Shown: piece by piece, positions 42,784 to 50,471 of the stretch
Layout of the letters: each line of letters begins with the position of its first letter
Position numbering within the stretch: position 1 is the stretch's first letter
Assembly: GCF_009601025.1 (NCBI RefSeq)
Contig: NZ_WIVE01000031.1
Location: forward strand, 1-50,471
Source: Roseospira navarrensis
Lineage (GTDB): Bacteria > Pseudomonadota > Alphaproteobacteria > Rhodospirillales > Rhodospirillaceae
Length of the DNA stretch: 50,471 nucleotides
Direction of reading: 5' to 3'
Program-made: the position numbers and the translations under genes
The notes under the pieces: generated by a model
Databases searched by the model: none
What the model saw: the letters and a program-made list of their open reading frames with translations, nothing else
Told to the model about the DNA's origin: nothing

Positions 42784-44550
42784 CTATCGCATCATCACAT
42801 AGGCCCCGGGGGCGTCCTCGATCACCGACAACGCGCCGTCGCCGGGCGTGCGGGCGGGCACGCGCGCGTCCGTGTTGTGCGCCGCCAGCCAGTCGGCCCA
42901 CAGCGGCCACCACGAGCCCTCGGTGTACGTCGCCTCCGAAAGCCAGGCCTCCGGCGTATCCGGATGGTCCGCGCGGGTCCAGTAGCCGTACTTGGGCGGG
43001 TCGGCCGGCGGATTGATGGCCCCGGCGATATGTCCGGAGCCGCCCAGCACGAACAGCACCTCGCCGCTCAGCAGGCCGGTGGTGGGATAGACCGAGCGCC
43101 AGGGCGCGATGTGGTCTTCCTTGGTCGCCAGCACGAAAAACGGCGTCTCGATGCGGTGCAGGTCGATGGGTGTGCCGTTCAGCGACAGATAGCCCGGCTG
43201 GCGCAGGCCGTTCTCGATGTAGATCTTCTCCAGGTACCAGGTCAGCATGGCCGCCGGCAGCCGCGTCGAGTCGCTGTTCCAGAACAGCAGGTCGAAGGCC
43301 GGCGGTTTCCTGCCCATCAGGTAGTTCATCACATGGAACGACCACACCAGATCGTTCTCGCGGATCATCGAGAACATGTCCTGCAGGTGGTGGTTCTCCA
43401 GATAGCCGGTCTCCTTCATGTGCTCGCGCAGCACCTTGACCCGGTCGTTGTCGATGAACACGCCGATCTCGCCCACGTCGGTGAAGTCCACCATGGTCGC
43501 CAGCGTGGTCGCCGTGCCGATGCGGTCGGCCTCGCCGCGCGCCGCCAGATAGGCCAGCGTGGCCGTCACCAGAATGCCGCCGATGCAGAAGCCCAGGATG
43601 TTGGTGGTCCGCGCCCCCGTGGCCTGCTCGATGGCCTCCAGCGCGGCCAGCGGGCCGTCGGTCATGTAGGCGTCGAAGCCCTTGTCCGCGTGCTCCGAGC
43701 CCGGGTTGACCCAGCTGATGACGAACACCGTGTGGCCGTGGTCCAGGGCGTAGCGCACCAGGCTGTTCTTCGCCCGCATGTCGAAGATGTAGTACTTGTT
43801 GATCCACGGCGGCACGAACAGCAGCGGCCGGGCGTGCTGGGTTTCCGTCCGGGGCTGGTACTGGATCAACTGCATCATGGTGTTCTGGAACACCACCTTG
43901 CCCGGCGTGGTCGCCAGATCGCGCCCAACCACGAAGGCCGTCGGGTCGTTGGTGGCGATGTCCAGGCGGCCGTCGCCCCGGTCCAGGTCGTCCAGCAGGT
44001 TCTCCAGGCCGTCCAGCAGGCTTTCCCCGCCGGTCTCCAGGAAGCGCGCGCGGGCCGCCGGGTTCAGGGCGAGCATGTTGCTGGGCGACAGGGCGCTGAG
44101 GATCTGGCGGGTATAGAAATGCACCCGCAGTTGTTCCTTCGTGCCCTTGGGCAGGGTCTCCAGCATGGCCTGGGTGGCGTCCTCCAGCGCCAGATGAGCA
44201 TCGCGCAGGGCCCGGCTGAACGGATCGGCGGTCCAGCCCGGATCCCGGAAGCGGCGGTCGCGGGCGGCCGGGTCTTTCTCGGGCGGGGGCGCGGTCCAGG
44301 CCGTCCACCACGCCTGCGACACCTTCAGCCAGGCGTTCTGCTGGAACGCCACCAGATCGGCCGGGCGCTGCGCCAGGTCGGCCCACGCCTTCATGAAGGC
44401 CGTGTTGACCGACTTCAGATCGACAATGGAGAACTCGCCGCCCGTCGCCTTGGCCGCCGCCCGCTCCTGGGCGCGCGCGAACAGCCGCTGGGCGCGCTGC
44501 ACCAGAGCGCCGTAGCGGGCCCACTGGTCGGTCGAGATCTCCTGCGTCAT
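42784..44550 (-). CDS. phaC: class I poly(3-hydroxyalkanoate) synthase
   Basis: PhaC polymerises (R)-3-hydroxyacyl-CoA to storage polyester on granule surfaces. The 588-residue protein has the class I length. The lipase-like box GFCIGG holds nucleophile C322. Other conserved segments are FVPPWINKYYIFDMRAKNSLVRYALDHGH, VNPGSEHADKGFDAYM, the catalytic Asp in ATKEDHIAPW and the His in GGSGHIAGAINPP. No phaA, phaB, phaR or phasin gene adjoins it. A 26-bp perfect palindrome and three 13-bp repeats lie in its upstream region. Confidence 0.96.
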   Translation of the reverse strand: MTQEISTDQWARYGALVQRAQRLFARAQERAAAKATGGEFSIVDLKSVNTAFMKAWADLAQRPADLVAFQQNAWLKVSQAWWTAWTAPPPEKDPAARDRRFRDPGWTADPFSRALRDAHLALEDATQAMLETLPKGTKEQLRVHFYTRQILSALSPSNMLALNPAARARFLETGGESLLDGLENLLDDLDRGDGRLDIATNDPTAFVVGRDLATTPGKVVFQNTMMQLIQYQPRTETQHARPLLFVPPWINKYYIFDMRAKNSLVRYALDHGHTVFVISWVNPGSEHADKGFDAYMTDGPLAALEAIEQATGARTTNILGFCIGGILVTATLAYLAARGEADRIGTATTLATMVDFTDVGEIGVFIDNDRVKVLREHMKETGYLENHHLQDMFSMIRENDLVWSFHVMNYLMGRKPPAFDLLFWNSDSTRLPAAMLTWYLEKIYIENGLRQPGYLSLNGTPIDLHRIETPFFVLATKEDHIAPWRSVYPTTGLLSGEVLFVLGGSGHIAGAINPPADPPKYGYWTRADHPDTPEAWLSEATYTEGSWWPLWADWLAAHNTDARVPARTPGDGALSVIEDAPGAYVMMR

Positions 44551-44576
44551 GCCGTTGGTCCGCCTTCCCCCTGAAT

Positions 44577-44602
44577 GGTCCCCGGGCGCGCGCCCGGGGA
44601 CC
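44577..44602. promoter_or_regulatory. 26-bp perfect palindrome upstream of phaC
   Basis: The half site GGTCCCCGGGCGC is followed immediately by its exact complement, 27 bp before the phaC start codon. It could be an operator or, transcribed, a stable hairpin in the phaC leader. Confidence 0.5.
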
Positions 44603-44627
44603 GTTGCATACCCAAGCCGATCCCAAA

Positions 44628-44667
44628 GGGCCAGGAAAAAGGGCCCGGAAAATGGGCCGGGGAAAAA
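44628..44667. repeat. three 13-14-bp tandem repeats (GGGCC..GGAAAAA)
   Basis: The units GGGCCAGGAAAAA, GGGCCCGGAAAAT and GGGCCGGGGAAAAA follow one another in the gap between phaC and the tRNA gene. The strong purine bias of the plus strand is unusual for the window. Confidence 0.6.
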
Positions 44668-44755
44668 GGGGTTGCCAACCGCCCGGCCAGGGTCTAGGAA
44701 TGCGTCCGCGCCGCCCCGGCACCCTTTGGGCCGACGGGGCGGGTTTGCTTGATGG

Positions 44756-44830
44756 GCCGCCGTAGCTCAGGGGTAGAGCACACCCTTGGTAAGGGTGGGG
44801 TCGGGTGTTCAATTCACCCCGGCGGCACCA
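44756..44830 (+). tRNA. tRNA-Thr (anticodon GGT)
   Basis: A complete cloverleaf is visible. The acceptor GCCGCCG pairs with CGGCGGC, the D arm is GCTC...GAGC, and the anticodon stem ACCCT/AGGGT holds loop TTGGTAA with anticodon GGT. The T arm contains GGTGTTCAATTCACC-type sequence with the TTCAATT loop. The discriminator A is at 44827 and CCA is encoded (44828-44830). A run of six T follows, which may help termination. Confidence 0.95.
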
Positions 44831-45025
44831 TTTTTTCCCCGGACTCCCATACGCCTGACGCCGCCAGCGCGGTCGAGGATTCGACCCGCGCCGATGGCGC
44901 GTGGGCCGGCGTCCGCGCCGTCATGAACGCCCCCCGCTTGCGCCCCCCGCCTTGCGCCCCCCCTGCGGCCGTGCCTACATGCGCTCCACCCGTCCCCCGG
45001 TTCCGCGCCTGAAGGAGGTCGCCGC

Positions 45026-46111
45026 ATGGCTCTGTCCCGCCCCATCCCCGTCACCGTCGTCACCGGCTTCCTGGGCGCCGGCAAGACCACGCTGATCCGC
45101 CACCTGATGGCCCATGCCGGTGGGCGGCGCATCGCGCTGGTCATCAACGAGTTCGGCGACCGGGGCATGGACCGCGAGATCCTGACCGCCTGCGGGATCG
45201 AGGGCTGCGGCGACGACGACATCGTGGAGCTGGCCAACGGCTGCCTGTGCTGCACGGTGGCGGACGAGTTCCTGCCCACCATGGAAGCCCTGATCCACCG
45301 CGCCGAACCGCCGGACCACATCGTGATCGAGACCTCGGGCCTCGCCCTGCCCAAGCCGCTGGTCAAGGCGTTCACCTGGCCCGAGATCCGCTCGCGCGTC
45401 ACCGTGGACGGCGTGGTCGCGGTGATCGACGGCCCGGCGGTCGCGGCCGGTCTGTTCGCGGATGATCCGGCGGCGGTGCAGGCGCTGCGGGCCGCCGACG
45501 CGGCGCTGGACCATGACAACCCGCTGGAAGAGGTGTTCACCGACCAACTGCTGTGCGCGGACATGGTGATCGTCAACAAGGCCGACCTGATGGACGCCCC
45601 CGCCGCCGAGGCCGCGCGCGAGACGGTGCGCGCCGGGGCCCGGGCCGGCGTGCCGATCGTGCCCGCGCACCACGGCGCGGTCGATCCGGCGGTGCTGCTG
45701 GGGATGGGCATGGCGGTGGAATCGGACCTGGACGGCCGCCCGACCCATCACGACGGCCCCGACGGCCACGACCACGACGACTTCGAGAGCGTTGCCCTGC
45801 CCATGCCGCCCGTGGGCGGCGGCCATGCGGGACCGGATGCCCTGGCCGAGGCGCTGGCGCCGGTCGTGACCGCCCATCGGGCGCTGCGGGTCAAGGGCAC
45901 GCTCGCGGTGCCCGGCCGGCCCATGCGGCTGCTGGTGCAGGGGGTGGGGCCCCGGGTGCAGGCCCGCTACGACCGGCCGTGGCGCGCCGACGAGCCCCGC
46001 GACGGCCATCTTGTGGTGATCGGTCTGAAGGGCCTGGATGCGGCCGGCCTCGCCCGCGATCTGGCGGCGGCCGTGGCCGGCCCGTCGGAGGCCGTGCGCG
46101 AAGCGGGTTAG
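45026..46111 (+). CDS. cobW: CobW/COG0523-family GTP-dependent metallochaperone
   Basis: The 361-residue protein is a G3E GTPase with the P-loop TGFLGAGKTT (13-22), the metal-binding GCLCC motif (C73, C75, C76), IVIETSGLALP (switch region), and the NKAD guanine-specificity motif. A His/Asp-rich loop (HHDGPDGHDHDD, about 237-248) precedes the C-terminal CobW domain, as in members that handle cobalt or zinc. A role in cobalt delivery to cobalamin synthesis is suggested by family and by cobB elsewhere in the window, but a zinc chaperone role (ZigA/YeiR type) cannot be excluded. No riboswitch was recognised in the 195 bp upstream. Confidence 0.88.
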   Translation: MALSRPIPVTVVTGFLGAGKTTLIRHLMAHAGGRRIALVINEFGDRGMDREILTACGIEGCGDDDIVELANGCLCCTVADEFLPTMEALIHRAEPPDHIVIETSGLALPKPLVKAFTWPEIRSRVTVDGVVAVIDGPAVAAGLFADDPAAVQALRAADAALDHDNPLEEVFTDQLLCADMVIVNKADLMDAPAAEAARETVRAGARAGVPIVPAHHGAVDPAVLLGMGMAVESDLDGRPTHHDGPDGHDHDDFESVALPMPPVGGGHAGPDALAEALAPVVTAHRALRVKGTLAVPGRPMRLLVQGVGPRVQARYDRPWRADEPRDGHLVVIGLKGLDAAGLARDLAAAVAGPSEAVREAG

Positions 46112-46205
46112 CGGCCTTCGCCCTGGCCCTGGTGCGCCTCCTCTTGTGGGCCGGACCGTCCTGCGGTACCCGTAGGATCGGACGCGGAATGGGGAGGGTC
46201 GCGCC

Positions 46206-47227
46206 ATGGATACACGCAACCGAGGGAGACACGCCCGCGGCCTGAGTCGGCGCGGGGTCGCGATGCTGCTGGCGCTGGGGCTGGCGGGGCTGCCGCTCGC
46301 CGGGGCGATGGCCGGGGCCGAGACGCCGTGGCGCCCGGACGGGCCGGTGACCCTGATCGTGCCGTGGAGCGCGGGCGGCGGCACCGACGCCACGGCGCGC
46401 CTGATCGCCCGGCGGCTGACGTCCGACCTGGGCGTGCCCGTGCCGGTGGTCAACCGCACCGGCGGATCCGGGGTGATCGGACACGCGGCCATCGCGGACG
46501 CCGCGCCGGACGGCCGCACGATCGGCATCGCCACGCTGGAGATCGGCACCATGCACGCCATGGGTCTGACCGATCTGGACCACACCGCCTACACCCCCAT
46601 CGGACTGTACAACGCCGACCCGGCGGCCCTGTTCGTGCGCGCGGACTCGGCGCACGGCACGGCGGCGGACCTGCTGGACGCCCTGGATGCCGCGCCGGAC
46701 CGGGCCCTGAAGGCCTCGGGTTCGACCCAGGGGGGCGTGTACCATCTGGCGCTCGCCGGCATGCTGCGGGCGGCGGGGCTGCCGGTCGCGCGGGTCGCCT
46801 GGTGCCGTCCGAGGGCGCCGCGCCCGGCCTTCAGGAACTGGCCGCCGGCGGCGTGGACATCGCCGTGGCCTCGCTGCCCGAGGCGGCGGCGCTGATGGAC
46901 GCGGGCCTGGTCCGCCCGCTGGCCGTGTTCGCCGAGACTCGGCAGGCGGGTGCGCCCGCCGTGCCGACCTTCGCCGAGGCCACGGGGCACGCCTTCACCC
47001 TGGGCACGTGGCGCGGGGTGGTCGCGCCGAAGGGCCTGCCCGCCGCCGTCGCGGACTCGCTGACGCGGGCGGTCGAGGCCGCCGTGCGCCATCCCGACAC
47101 GCTGTCCTTCCTGCGCGCCCGGGGCTATGACGCGCGCTGGGTGCCGGGGGCGGACTTCGCCGCCTTCATGCGGGAGTCGGACGCCACCCTGGCCGAGAGC
47201 CTGCGCGCGGTCGGACTGGCCCGATGA
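46206..47227 (+). pseudogene. tripartite tricarboxylate transporter substrate-binding protein TctC, frameshifted
   Basis: TctC proteins bind carboxylates in the periplasm for the TctAB permease. The first frame (46206 to about 46802) gives a signal peptide with a twin Arg (SRRGVAMLLALGLAGLPLAGAMAGA) and the start of the mature protein, with the family motif PVTLIVPWSAGGGTDATARLIA and the GGSG and DGRT segments. At about 46801 the conserved VPSEGAAPGLQELAAGGVDIA continues in the +2 frame, up to the stop at 47225-47227, with FAEATGHAFTLGTWRGVVAPKGLP. One G appears to be missing in TGG(G)TGCCG. This is either a true frameshift or a sequencing error. Its stop overlaps tctB by four bases. Confidence 0.85.
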
Positions 47228-47691
47228 CGCTGCCCGACAGCCTGCTCGGCCTGCTGGTCGCCGCGCTGGGCGGCGGGGTGCTGGTCACGGCGCTGGGCTG
47301 GCCCGCCCTGCCCGGCCAGCCCATCGGCCCCGGGACGGCGCCGGGCGTGCTCGGTGTCCTGCTGATGGGCGGGGGCGCGCTGCTCGCGGTCTCGGGCATA
47401 CGTTCCGGCGATCGGCCCCGGGTCCGGGTCCACCCCGGGTGGCGTCGGCCGGAGCGGCTGGCGGCCGGCCTGCTCGCCACGGGTGGGGTGCTGGGGCTGG
47501 CGGCGGCGTTCGAGACCGTGGGCTTTCCCCTGGGGGTCGGCGTCCTGGCGGTGGCGCTGCTGTGGCTGTCGGGGATGCGTCATCCGGGATGGTCGGCCCT
47601 GGCCCTGATGGGGGTGCTCGGCCTGCACCTGCTGATGACTCGCCTGCTGTCCGTTCCGCTGCCGGCGGGACCGTTGCGGGGTGTGATGTGA
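47224..47691 (+). CDS. tripartite tricarboxylate transporter small membrane subunit TctB
   Basis: The 155-residue protein has four hydrophobic spans (about 5-25, 38-55, 77-97 and 103-145) and the loosely conserved layout of TctB, the small subunit of TTT-type secondary uptake systems. The ATG at 47224 overlaps the end of tctC (ATGA). Its last 36 bp, including the stop, belong to a 40-bp sequence that is repeated immediately before tctA (47814-47853), with a 118-bp insert between. Confidence 0.88.
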   Translation: MTLPDSLLGLLVAALGGGVLVTALGWPALPGQPIGPGTAPGVLGVLLMGGGALLAVSGIRSGDRPRVRVHPGWRRPERLAAGLLATGGVLGLAAAFETVGFPLGVGVLAVALLWLSGMRHPGWSALALMGVLGLHLLMTRLLSVPLPAGPLRGVM

Positions 47692-47853
47692 CTCCGTGCG
47701 GCAAGAGGGGGGACCGTTTCGGCGCCCGACCGGCGCGACGGCGCCGGCGGGCCGAAGGCCCGGAGCCGCGCGCACCGAAGGGGCGCTGCGGCGATCAAGA
47801 CAAACAAAAGGTCCCGCTGCCGGCGGGACCGTTGCGGGGTGTGGTGTGACTCC
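47656..47853. mobile_element. 118-bp palindromic insert between tctB and tctA, flanked by 40-bp direct repeats
   Basis: The 40-bp sequence from CCGCTGCCGGCGGGACC to GTGACTCC occurs at 47656-47695 (end of tctB) and again at 47814-47853 (just before the tctA ATG) with one mismatch. Between them, 47696-47813 is GC-rich and palindromic (CGGCGCC, GGGCCGAAGGCCC). Its part 47761-47804 is homologous, in reverse orientation, to 50259-50302 (44 bp, about five differences). This looks like insertion of a small mobile repeat with duplication of the target. Confidence 0.75.
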
Positions 47854-49350
47854 ATGATCCCGCTGGAGACGCTGACGGGCGCGTTGGCGCTGGTGCTGAC
47901 CGCCGATGTGCTGCTGGTGATCCTGGCCAGCGCGGCCTATGGCCTCGTGCTGGGGGCGGTGCCGGGCCTGTCGGCCACCATGGCCACGGCCCTGCTGGTG
48001 CCGCTGACCGTGTTCATGGCGCCGGTGCCGGCCATGGCCGCCATCGTGACCACGGCGGCGATGGCCATTTTCGCATCCGACATTCCCGCCGCCCTGCTGC
48101 GCATTCCCGGCACGCCCGCGTCGGCGGCCTATGTGGACGACCTGTCGGCGCTGGCCCGGCGGGGGCGCGTGGGCCGGGCGCTGGGGCTGTCTTTGACCGC
48201 CTCGGCGCTCGGCGGCGTTCTGGGGGCCTTGGCGCTCATGCTGGCCGCGCCCCGCCTCGCGCTGGTGTCGCTGCAATTCACCTCGTTCGAGTATCTGTGG
48301 CTTGCCCTGCTGGGTGTGTCGGCGGCCGTGCTGCTGGGCCGGGGCTCGGTGCTGAAGAGCCTGATCGCGCTGGGACTCGGGCTGCTGCTGGCCTGTGTCG
48401 GCCTGGACACCACGGCCGGACTGCCGCGCTTCACCTTCGGCGAGCCCGCGCTGCTGGGCGGGATTCCCCTGGTGCCGGCGCTGATCGGCCTGTTCGCCGT
48501 GCCCGAGCTGATCCGCACCCTGGTCCACCGGCCGGCGGTGCCGCCCGTCGCGCCCGTCCTGCACCCCGCCCGCCTGTTTCGGGGCCTGCCGGGCGTGCTG
48601 TGGCGGCGCAAGGCCAGCCTGCTGCGCAGCGGGGTCCTGGGCACCGGCGTGGGCATCCTGCCCGGGGCCGGGGCCGACATCGCAGCCTGGATCGCCTACG
48701 CCGTCTCAAAGCGCGCGGCGCGCCGGCCCGAGTCCTACGGCGCGGGCAGCGAAGAGGGCGTGGCCGACGCCTGCGCGGCCAACAACGCCGCCCTGTGCGG
48801 CGCGCATGTGCCCGCCATGGTGTTCGGCATTCCAGGCGACAGCATCACGGCCATCGTCATCGGCGTGCTGACGCTGAAGGGGCTCAACCCGGGGCCGACC
48901 GTGTTCCTGACCCAGCCCGAGACCATGACCGCCATCTTCCTGGTGTTCGTGCTGGCCAACCTGCTGATCGTGCCCCTGGGTCTTGTGGCGATCGCCCTGT
49001 CGGCCCAGGTGCTGCGGGCGCCCCGGCTGGCGCTCGCGCCGCTGATCCTGGCCGCCTGCGTGGCCGGGTCCTATGCCATCGACGCCTCGGCGTTCGGCAT
49101 CGCGGTCATGGTTGCGCTGGGCGGGCTGGCCTATGTGATGGAGGAGACCGGATTTCCCGTCGCCCCCGCCGTGCTCGGGCTGGTCATGGGGCCGGTGCTG
49201 GAGCGGGCCCTTGTGACCTCGCTCATCAAGGCGGACGGCGACCCGCTGGCCTTCGTGGACCGCCCCATCGCGGCGGGGCTGGCGGTGGTGGTGGCTCTGG
49301 CCTGGACAGCGCCCCTGCTGGCGCGGCGCCGTCGGCGGATGACTTTCTGA
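47854..49350 (+). CDS. tripartite tricarboxylate transporter large permease TctA
   Basis: The 498-residue permease has about 11-12 spans and TctA motifs: AAYGLVLGAVPGLSATMATALL (the family's G-x-x-x-G-x-x-P-G-L start), GTGVGILPGAGADIAAWIAYAVSKR and the AANNAALCGAHVPAMVFGIPGDSITAIVIGVL segment. With TctB and TctC it would take up a tricarboxylate or related carboxylate driven by an ion gradient. The ATG at 47854 follows the duplicated 40-bp sequence, which supplies its original upstream context. The GntR regulator follows 89 bp downstream. Confidence 0.93.
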   Translation: MIPLETLTGALALVLTADVLLVILASAAYGLVLGAVPGLSATMATALLVPLTVFMAPVPAMAAIVTTAAMAIFASDIPAALLRIPGTPASAAYVDDLSALARRGRVGRALGLSLTASALGGVLGALALMLAAPRLALVSLQFTSFEYLWLALLGVSAAVLLGRGSVLKSLIALGLGLLLACVGLDTTAGLPRFTFGEPALLGGIPLVPALIGLFAVPELIRTLVHRPAVPPVAPVLHPARLFRGLPGVLWRRKASLLRSGVLGTGVGILPGAGADIAAWIAYAVSKRAARRPESYGAGSEEGVADACAANNAALCGAHVPAMVFGIPGDSITAIVIGVLTLKGLNPGPTVFLTQPETMTAIFLVFVLANLLIVPLGLVAIALSAQVLRAPRLALAPLILAACVAGSYAIDASAFGIAVMVALGGLAYVMEETGFPVAPAVLGLVMGPVLERALVTSLIKADGDPLAFVDRPIAAGLAVVVALAWTAPLLARRRRRMTF

Positions 49351-49439
49351 ACTGGAGCCGAGGGGCCGGGCCGTGGCATTCTGTGGGGAGAGTCCTGGTC
49401 GCCGCATGGGCGGGCGGCGCCGCTTGGGGATGCACGGGC

Positions 49440-50186
49440 ATGGCCGAACCGCATGACTCGTCTGACACGTCACCGGAGCGTCCGCCGGAGGCCGCCGGGT
49501 CCGCCGGTCGCGCGGACCGGCGGCGGCGCTCGCTGACCGATCAGGTGATCGCGCGCCTGCGCGCCGCCATCATCGACGGCGAGTTGAAGCTGGGCGAAAA
49601 CATCTCGGAGGAGCGGCTGGCCACGGCCTACGGCATCAGCCGGACGCCGGTGCGCGACGCGCTGGCCGCGCTCCAGTTCCAGGGGCTGGTGACGGTCCGG
49701 CCGAAGCGCGGCAGCTACGTGTTCTCGCCCACGGCGAAGGACGTGGCCGACCTGTGCGACTATCGCAAGATGCTGGAGCGCGAAGCCCTTGTGCTGTCCA
49801 TGGCCCACCGCCCGGACGACCTGTTGGACAGATTGGAGCGTCTGGTCGCGGACATGCGCTCGGCCCGGGCGGCGGATGACCATGCCGGCTACAATCGCGC
49901 CGACACCGCGTTCCACCGGGCCTTTTTCGCCACCTGCGACAACGGGCTGGTGTGCCAGGCTTACGATCTGGCGGAGGCGCGCATCGCCGCCGTGCGGACC
50001 TCGCTGATCTCGCCCTACCGGGACCGGATCGAGACCAGCTACACCGAGCACACCATGATGCTGCAAAGCCTGCGCAAAGGCGATGTGGATGCGGCCTGCG
50101 AAGTGCTGGGCGAGCACATCGACCGCACCCGCACCCTGATCCTGCTGGACCTGGACCGGACGCGGGTGCTGGATCCGTCGGGGTGA
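49440..50186 (+). CDS. GntR-family transcriptional regulator, FadR/FCD subfamily
   Basis: The 248-residue protein has an N-terminal winged helix (about 30-95; LKLGENISEERLATAYGISRTPVRDALAALQFQGLVTVRPKRGSYV). An all-helical FCD ligand domain follows, with AFHRAFFATCDN and YTEHTMMLQSLRKGDVDAACEVLGEHI providing the usual metal/carboxylate-binding His and Asp residues. FCD regulators sense carboxylic acids, so it probably controls the tct operon it follows. The ATG at 49440 is the most likely start; the upstream open frame is antisense-like read-through of tctA in another frame. Confidence 0.92.
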   Translation: MAEPHDSSDTSPERPPEAAGSAGRADRRRRSLTDQVIARLRAAIIDGELKLGENISEERLATAYGISRTPVRDALAALQFQGLVTVRPKRGSYVFSPTAKDVADLCDYRKMLEREALVLSMAHRPDDLLDRLERLVADMRSARAADDHAGYNRADTAFHRAFFATCDNGLVCQAYDLAEARIAAVRTSLISPYRDRIETSYTEHTMMLQSLRKGDVDAACEVLGEHIDRTRTLILLDLDRTRVLDPSG

Positions 50187-50454
50187 GGGGCGTGCGGCGG
50201 GACGATGACGATGACTCCTTAGACGGAGGCTCGCCTTGGCGACCTGTCGGGATGAGTCTTTGTTTTTGTCGCCGCAGCGCCCCTTTGGGGCGCGCGGCTC
50301 CGCCGCCCCGGCCGCCCAAGGGCGGCCATCTGTAGAACGGCGCCGCGATGCGGCGCCGAGGGCGCCGGCCCCCCAAATTGTTTTGGCTCAAATAGCGTTC
50401 GCTATGCATTCCCGGATTTGGTATCATGAAGGATACCGAACGCGGGAGGCGGGC
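50187..50454. promoter_or_regulatory. 268-bp intergenic region with a mobile repeat and an inverted-repeat operator candidate
   Basis: 50259-50302 is homologous to the repeat inserted between tctB and tctA (reverse orientation). GC-rich palindromes follow (ggcggccgcc-type near 50300-50330 and GGCGCCG/CGGCGCC near 50340-50358). ATAGCG/CGCTAT (50391-50404) and GGTATC-N6-GATACC (50420-50437) then precede the start of the next gene. The second palindrome has the form of a GntR-type operator. Confidence 0.5.
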
Positions 50455-50471
50455 ATGGATCGGGACACGTT
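50455..50471 (+). CDS. start of a gene cut by the window end
   Basis: The ATG at 50455 (MDRDT...) follows GGGAGG at 50444-50449 and an inverted-repeat operator candidate. Only five codons are inside the window, so nothing can be said about the product. Confidence 0.4.

Noticed and set aside
44831-45025. Possible cobalamin riboswitch upstream of the CobW gene
   Set aside because: No B12-box-like sequence (GCCACTG-type core) was found in the 195 bp.
48297-50186. A 629-codon frame that would fuse an Arg/Gly-rich N-terminus to the GntR regulator
   Set aside because: The first two thirds overlap tctA in another frame; the regulator's own start and ribosome binding context lie at 49440.

Overview
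The window is GC-rich, gene-dense DNA from an alphaproteobacterium, most likely a Rhodospirillales (purple non-sulfur type) chromosome. The evidence is the gene set: a fused-free petABC cytochrome bc1 operon, an FNR-type regulator, class I PHA synthase, L-malyl-CoA lyase, aerobic-type cobalamin genes (cobB, cobW-like), and above all the divergent ppsR/hemE pair that flanks the replication origin in other alphaproteobacteria. Genus-level placement is inference only.

Layout. 1-191 is the cut end of an IS110-type transposase, followed by a dispersed repeat and a small membrane-protein gene. 983-5506 (minus strand) is a tightly coupled housekeeping operon: ppsR, maf, aroE, coaE, dnaQ, tlyA. A 580-bp gene-free gap (5507-6086) with DnaA-box-like 9-mers and an AT-rich tract separates it from hemE-hemH-hemJ; I propose this gap as oriC. 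Where rho-mnmE-mnmG would be expected after hemJ there is instead a 700-bp repeat graveyard (8829-9555). 9556-20425 holds an FNR-like regulator, a 32-residue membrane peptide, cobB, a YcgN-type Fe-S protein, a YgjP-type metallopeptidase, a giant AsmA protein, accA, and a coupled pair of an L-ATC-hydrolase-like protein and an M20 amidohydrolase. 20783-27857 holds a porin, malyl-CoA lyase, an IclR regulator, a secreted nuclease-like protein, a flippase-like membrane protein, a duplicated cysteine-rich secreted protein and trmL, interspersed with palindromic MITE-like elements. 28181-30793 is petABC. 30870-31522 is another repeat cluster sharing sequence with 207-304 and 9167-9233. 31523-34199 is a MocR regulator divergent from a DMT exporter plus a DUF1127 protein.

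34223-41030 (minus strand) is a compact trehalose module: pgmB, otsB, a GH65 phosphorylase, otsA, glk. It combines the synthetic OtsA/OtsB route with the phosphorolytic route (GH65, beta-phosphoglucomutase, glucokinase). 41463-44550 holds an unknown hydrophobic protein, rlmJ and phaC; then come tRNA-Thr(GGT), a CobW GTPase, and a tripartite tricarboxylate transporter (tctC with a frameshift, tctB, tctA) followed by a FadR-type GntR regulator. The last bases start another gene.

The most noteworthy signals are (i) the candidate oriC; (ii) a secreted protein with two copies of a perfectly mirror-symmetric six-cysteine pattern; (iii) several families of small palindromic mobile repeats, one of which sits between tctB and tctA flanked by a 40-bp direct duplication; (iv) the trehalose synthesis-plus-phosphorolysis cluster; and (v) the L-ATC hydrolase/amidohydrolase pair. 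No CRISPR array, prophage or obvious defence system was seen.
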